In this document: positions 57,826-64,000 of the stretch, piece by piece | Numbering within the stretch: the stretch's first letter is position 1 | Layout of the letters: every line of letters begins with the position of its first letter | Source of the DNA: Phoronis australis | Taxonomy: Eukaryota; Phoronida; Phoronidae | NCBI GenBank assembly: GCA_002633005.1 | Contig: NMRA01000045.1 | Coordinates: forward strand, 859,552 to 923,551 | DNA length: 64,000 bases | Reading direction: 5' to 3' | Program-made: the position numbers and the translations under genes | The notes under the pieces: model-generated | The model's database searches: none | What the model was told of the DNA's origin: nothing | What the model saw: the letters and a program-made list of their open reading frames with translations, nothing else

Positions 57826-60800
57826 AATTACCTTGTCGTGAGCACATGGGTGGCTCTTGTTCTTTGCCTCCTGTGTTTTGTTTAACTTTCAAAGTCTCTA
57901 TTTGCCATAAACAATACAGTGCGATGATGGAGACGTCCTTGAAATCACCTGTGCCCTTGTGAATACAGTATATTGCAAATTTTAGTTCTCAAAAATACAC
58001 AACTTGCTAAGCCTTTCAGTGCCACCTGGCAAAAATACCCATAGTATCCTACTTGGTTTGTGTTTGCTAGAATCAGTTGCCTGTGTTAATACCTACCCTA
58101 GTACCCTCTACCCCTTTCTGGCTGCTCAAAAATTTATTTTGTCAATGCCATTCCTTGGCTTAATGCCCAACCCTGCTTTTTTATTTCCTAGTTAAATACG
58201 CCCTGGACATTAGCCCAAATGAATACCGTGAATTCTAGGTAAGGAAATCTGAAAAATATAATAAGCTAGAAAATTAGTCATCAGCCTTGAAGTAAATGAA
58301 AACTCAAGACGACAAACATTTGTGTTTGTTTTTGTTTTTCTCTATGATTGGGAAACACTGTTGTACTAGTGCATCATTGCGGAATCAGGGATTTCTATTT
58401 TATTCTATTATCTTGAACTTTCTTTGCATCATACGGTAGTTTCTGTAATGTTGAATTGTTCATTTCATAGGTAGTGTTCTATCTAGCAGTTCTGAATGCT
58501 TTAGAGTTGGCGATTCCACTGGTGTTGTCAACCAGAGAATTTTCAGTTAGAAATCCTATTTTCAGAATACTGTCCTCATTGCCATTCTTGTTTCAGTCAC
58601 CTGTCATTTTTCCTTCTCTGCCATATTCCTCGTTGGGTTTCACCAGTGCTTGCTTACGCATTGCTTTCGTTTGATTGTAATCTTTGGTGATTTAGAGGTG
58701 AAAACAGTTTCTAAACCTAAGCTGTTTCAACCTGTGCTAATGTTCTCACAGCAGTGATGGGCCTTTATCCCACACCCATGAATGCTAGTGCAACAAAACA
58801 CAACATTCCCCCCCTATTGTCTGTTCTGTTTTCATTGCCGCAATCTGGAAGCATGTCGGTGGCCTGTTACCCATTTCATTGATCACGAGTGCTTCTTTAT
58901 CCTAGCTGCAACTATCGTTACCTACCGACTATAGCCTTGCTGCACTTGTTGTGATTTCTAAAACGGTGCGCATTCTCTTGTTTATTTTGGCCCATACCTG
59001 TGCAGGTTATTAACGTTGGCAATCTGGGTCAGTTCCTGTATGTTGTAACAGGAGACTTGTCGGAAGATGCATTACCCATGTTCCATTTGTCTTACATCGC
59101 ATAATTTCTTTTAGAAACTGGGCCTAGTTAAGTCTCTTGTTTCATGCACTGTACGCTGCTGCTTTGAATTTATCTAATATGTTAACCTATGCAGATGTAT
59201 CAGATGTGTCTTGTCTTGTTTAAAAAAAAAGAAAAAATTTGTATCGAGTTCCCGTTGCGCTTGATCTGTTTTTTTAAATTGTTCGTAACTGTTTAACTTG
59301 TAGTTACATTTCTAAGCTCCTTTTATTCATTGGCTAAAGTCACCTCGCTGTCAAAACTTGTTCGCAAGTTACAATAAAATCTCATCATAGGACACAATAT
59401 AACAGACAGGTGTAGTTTTTTCTCATTTTTCCATAAATGTTTTTAGTACCAGAATGATGCTTTACCATATGATATTATAGGTAATCATTTCAATTCCAAA
59501 AACCATAATCCATAAGATCTTTCTGTTCAAATAATAGAGAAACTCCAATATCCCAGTACCCCTCACAGACTCAAAAGAACAAAAATTTTGGATTTATAAA
59601 TAAGCTTAACACACTTGAACCTAATTTCAGTGATCCATTTTTGTTGTTGTATTAACGTATATTTATTCTACTTTTCGACAAACAAGCGTATCGTTTAGCG
59701 GATCTGGATCGCCTCTTTTACTTTCAGATTTATTTTCTACGTTATTTTCCAAAATTGGAATTCAAACATTCCAGTCACTGCAGTTAGTCACTCGCCACCA
59801 ATGTCTGCAACGTTTTGATACACCAGCTCTGTCTAATTCATTTGAACCCCTTTCTAGTGTTTCGTTCAGGTACAAGCTTTTCAATTTGTTTTTCAAACTC
59901 AATTCCCTGTAAGCAGTCAATTTCCGTGTATATCGCAGTGTATCAAGCTCTTGAAACGAGAGGTGAATCATCCTTCGAAGAATGAAGTGTCTTCCATAAA
60001 TAGCTGGTCTTCAGTAAACACTGTTTTGTTTGAAACTAGTAAAATTAAACAGGGCTCAGTTTCACTGTTTGGGGCTCTAGCTTGAAGACTGAGAGAATCA
60101 CCCAGGTTTTCAAGTGCTCTCAACAGTAGTTTTGGTTCCTGTTAAATTGATAATGGGCCAATTATTTGAAAAGAATATTTACCTGGGGTGTTGATGGTGA
60201 TAGTTATGCAATCATGTCTATAGGAAATGTAACCCATTTTGTAAAGATTTGGTTGGAAGCTCTTCATGTGAATAAAGGTGGGCAATAATAAAGTGCTATT
60301 GAGTTGATGTTATAAAACCCATTGATCTCCCTAGTTTCAGGTGCCTGTGCTATAAATTATCAGAAAGGCCCTTTTCCTCTAACATTAAAGCCTCTGTTTT
60401 AGGGTAGTGTCCGTCAGTGGCAAACCTGTTTTCCGTCTGCAAAAATGTAGATTTGTACGGAAATTTGGCTTGTAGTTTGCAAGTACGTAAAACCAGTTAA
60501 AAATATGCAAATTCGAAGCAGATTGTTTACCTAGTTGTTTCTCACTTAGTAATAAGCTAATGGTAGAAACGGAAGATTTTTAAATTAGAAATTAAAAAAT
60601 TATATATTCATACTATTTTAGTTAAAAAACGGGAGTTCCGAAGTCGGAAACTTGCTCTGATTCATTTGAAGTATTGCAAGAGAATTGACGAAGCGCACGG
60701 CTTCTATCGATATTCGTCATCACCGACCTAAACGCCTTGTTTTCTTGCGCACGTGGTGTCCTCACACTGTTCGTGACATGGCGAGACATTGGCAACAGTC

Positions 60801-61975
60801 GAGGTTTTTTGGCAGGCTGTACGGTACTTTTGTGAATAATTAAGAACATGTCATCTAGTGTAAAACATTGTTAAGTAAGGTCTTAAGCACTTTCTGCAGA
60901 AATGTTTTTGGTTTAAGAAATGAACATAACTTTAGACTTATCACTATTCATTGTAGAGACTGCAGTTGAGCATTCCTACAGTCGCGTTACTATTAATTGT
61001 GAAGTAAACTTGAGCTGTTAAACATCGACATTATTGGGAAACGCCTTTTTGAACACTATGCCTTTAGACACAGTTGTAGTTTGGTGATGCTAATAAAGCA
61101 ATATACCCCAGTTCAAAGTCAAGGCACCCACAGACATCTGTGTTGTTGCCTTTTCTGGTGGAATGGCTTTACAACCATACCAGCCATGTGGTCAGATGAC
61201 TGACCAGCTACAAGACGGGATGTCACTGACCTATTCATTATAGGGCTGTGATCTGCAGGAAGTCTTTAAAGTCCAGGTGTGTGTAGAAACACTCTTGAAT
61301 CTGTTAGTCTCCAGCTGCTGATAGAAAGTTCTCATTTACTTTGCTGAGGGATGCTTTTAGTGAATTGCCCATGTACTGGCTCAGTAAACTGAATAGCTAT
61401 TGCTAAAATGACATGGGCTGTTGAACAGTTTAACAGAAGGTACTAGAATGTTTTGAGTGCATTTTTGAAAGACTGTATGGTTCAGTGACAGTGGACCAAT
61501 GTAGTAATCCTGTTGCATCAGCCTGAAACTTGCTACAATGCTTAGTCTGTTCCCTTTTGGTATTCACTGTGAATTGCTGTGGTATAACTGAGTTCTTACG
61601 ATTGTCGGCTCTTGTTCATAATAGCACAATTTGGCTCGAAAGTCTGTAGATCTGTCAGTGTTCCCTGATGCAATGATCAGTGTTTTCCACAACCTGTTTT
61701 GACTCGTCGCAGTAACGATTTTACTTCAGCCTTGACGAGTTAGGCTTACCTGTGTCGTTTGAAAACCTTATTCAACATACTTGAACTTATGAGGTTTTAG
61801 TTATTCATACTCTTCGTACAAATTCGCACTTTTTTGACTTTCGGCACCTCTTCAGTGCATTTATTCCAAGACTTTACAAACAGTCCACCTACGGTAGTGA
61901 TACAAATTTCTGACGGTGTTTGTGGATTTTATAATTCTGGTGGAGTTAAAATTTTCTGAACGATTGGGTCCATGT

Positions 61976-62220
61976 CAGGGCTCGACATAACGAGCTGCAG
62001 GTCGCATTTGCGACCTGAAATTTGGAAATGCGAGCTGAGATTTTTGTCAGCTCGTATCAAGTCGCAAAATGCGACCTGGAATTTCCAACGAATGCGAGCT
62101 GAGTTTTTACACTTCTCAACAGATACCTGGCAAATACAAAGCAGCTCTTGTTAATCCGACCGTTATTTGGTCGCTGCCAAATCCAAGTTCAAAACAACAC
62201 TANAATAACGTCGAGCCCTG
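61976..62220. mobile_element. CAGGGCTCGAC-ended non-autonomous DNA element with target duplication
   Basis: The ends are cagggctcgac and gtcgagccctg, a perfect 11-bp inverted repeat. They are flanked on both sides by CATGT (61971-61975 and 62221-62225), an exact 5-bp direct repeat consistent with a target duplication. The interior has two related units carrying tgcgacctg...aatttcc and aatgcgagctgag, with a near-palindrome aggtcgcatttgcgacct. CAG-type ends recall hAT elements. One ambiguous base is present at 62203. Confidence 0.8.
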
Positions 62221-63364
62221 CATGTGTTGCCAAACTTTATACATTGTTGCTTTTACCACAAACAGCTGTTCCTTCATTGTATCTTGAAGTTACTCTCTGT
62301 TCTAACTAAATTAGTCAAATTGAGTTGCATTGTTTTCAAACTCTCCTTCTGTTCGGTTAATGGGCATTCCTGTCTTTAATTAGGGGAAAGTCTTACATCT
62401 CCAGCCAGACCTCCTTGCCCTACACTGGGAAGTTGCACCTGGGAAGTTGCACCCTAGTACACCCAAACGCATGTGGTGCTGGTTGGATGTCGTTAAGAAG
62501 GTTTGACGTCAGCCCTGCTGACCATTACTGCTCGTTGGCTGACATTCTCGCCTTAATAACTTCATTAACTCTACACCTAGCAATACTATGTTAACATTGG
62601 CTCGTTATGCAACCTGCACTGGGCGACTTGTTAAGAATTTAGGTATGGTTAAGTAATTAATACTACCAGGCGTCTTTTTGGAGTTACTTCCCCTGTTTCT
62701 AAGTTCCTATCTCTCACCGGTTTCTCTTGAAAACAAGAAAACTTGTATGTTTCGCAATGTTGCCCAGTGGCAACATGTAAAGTTGTGGTTTGTCGCTGGG
62801 TCAGTTATGGTAATGATGAATGACAGTTCTTGGGTTAAAGTAAGCTCCACAGAGGGCATTCATCCACTTTCGACAGGTGAAGGTTTTGTTTATAAGCCTC
62901 AACAGGAGACTTATGATGTCATCCATATTTTTGCTTCTAACCTTTTTCTTATTAAAAGTTCATGAGATGAGAGCCTTTCATCCCGGTCTTAATTTATCAG
63001 TCTCAGGTCATTGGGCACTATTGTCACCAGATATTTATGAATGCCCTGCTAATGTGTCATTGGTAATATGTAATGAATTACAGGTAGTTGATTATTATTT
63101 ATATCCCTTGACTGAATGGAGCATGCATTGCTTGACGTCTCATTAGTGGCATTCCCATCTGTTTTGAAATCATTGATGAAATATTTCAGGAAAAACATAC
63201 GTGGGATTAATTCTACAAACGGTCATGTCATGAATACCGGAAAGTTATATCTCCCCTGTTGGCAGACAGTAACACTACACACTTGTACACAATCAGTGCA
63301 GCACCAGGCATGTGTCAGCTGCAGTGATTTTGTGGCAAAAATCGGGCATAACGTGCCCACATTT

Positions 63365-63442
63365 TTAGAACCAGTTTAATGCCCCGTTATTCAGTAGAGA
63401 AACCTGGTTCTCGAAATGCAGGCATGCTATATCCGACTATTA
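63365..63442. repeat. Family 4 foldback repeat, right portion
   Basis: It contains tagaaccagtttaatgcccc, gttattcagtagagaaacct and ggttctcgaaatgcagg, ending gctatatccgacta. The outer left arm is missing. Confidence 0.65.
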
Positions 63443-64000
63443 CCGATTTTGTTATATAGATAATGATCAGAATTTTAATTGCATCGACAAACTATGAAGG
63501 TCGTGAGTAATTCTCCCCGTATTAATCCATCGAAATTTGGTGAACACTCAGAAACCTGGCAAATTTGTGTCCCAATGCAAATATTTTCTCATTATAAGTC
63601 TTCATTGGATTGTTTTCACATTGGAACAACATCAATATGTAGTTTTGTTAATAACTATCAAAAGTGTCCCAAACTGGTGGTTTTATGAGTTAAGTATTGA
63701 TGTCTATGTCAAAACTCCTTGAAGGTAATGCAACAGATGTATACGGGCATAGGATACAGATTGTAAGTGAATAGGCATATATATTCATATTCATATATCA
63801 GTCTCTTCTAATATGAAATATCATTGGGTGTACTCATCCTGGCTTTACCCCCAGGGTGTTGGTATTGAGAAACTCAAATATCATGGTGTTGGTGGAGCGC
63901 GGTATGTGAAAATGAAATTTTTGAAAAGGCAGGTTACGTGTTTACTCGAATTGCCAATTTTAGGAGGTTGCATTTCTGTTGATCGCGTGCAATAAGCATG

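Larger units (their letters stand above)
52525..64000 (+). other. PPP1R12 intron 1 (at least 11.4 kb)
   Basis: I searched the plus strand for the next conserved exon (ACIDDN...VKFLVENGA in MYPT1) and did not see it, so intron 1 runs past the window edge. It contains foldback repeats (52694-53742, 57770-57825, 63365-63442), a family 3 element, a CAGGG-ended element and dispersed repeats. Open frames of up to 121 codons (for example minus 57527-57892) have no recognised domain. Confidence 0.7.

Noticed and set aside
57527-57892. 121-codon minus-strand open frame
   Set aside because: Overlaps a family 4 foldback repeat, and no known protein features are visible.

Overview
This is a window of animal nuclear DNA: AT-rich, intron-dominated, with small exons bounded by GT/AG splice sites, tRNA-like SINEs, many short inverted-repeat transposons and tandem repeats. 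The nature of the repeats and the absence of vertebrate repeat families suggest a marine invertebrate, possibly a deuterostome (hemichordate, echinoderm or cephalochordate). I cannot identify the species. There are no bacterial genes, CRISPR arrays or intact transposase genes.

Three protein-coding loci can be read. (1) The minus strand from about 34941 down to 1171 carries the C-terminal half of a myosin phosphatase targeting subunit (PPP1R12/MYPT family). It has a first exon with a start codon and the Rho-kinase-type site REKRRSTGV, then an acidic exon after a 26.6-kb intron, then three exons ending in a leucine-zipper coiled coil; the 3' end was not found. (2) The minus strand from 52209 to 40313 carries a complete nine-exon gene for mitochondrial ribosomal protein mS35 (MRPS35). 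All splice phases agree and the product is about 346 residues. (3) The plus strand from 52279 carries exon 1 of a PPP1R12 gene, with the PP1-docking MyPhoNE and KVKF motifs and the first ankyrin repeat. The rest lies beyond the right edge, because intron 1 is at least 11.4 kb.

Layout: 1-35.0 kb is the MYPT C-terminal-like gene, mostly intron and repeats; 35.0-40.3 kb is intergenic; 40.3-52.2 kb is MRPS35; 52.21-52.28 kb is a 69-bp head-to-head promoter shared by MRPS35 and PPP1R12; 52.5-64.0 kb is PPP1R12 intron 1.

The most notable observation is that the N-terminal and C-terminal halves of a MYPT-type protein lie in the same 64 kb on opposite strands, with MRPS35 between them. Either a stand-alone M20-like small-subunit gene sits beside the full-length gene, or a segment of the assembly is inverted. 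Other points of interest are a decayed partial copy of a MYPT exon, a long foldback element built of about 20-bp repeats, a tandem array with a 76-bp alternating higher-order period, a degenerate THAP-domain relic, and at least six families of short inverted-repeat elements with several copies each.
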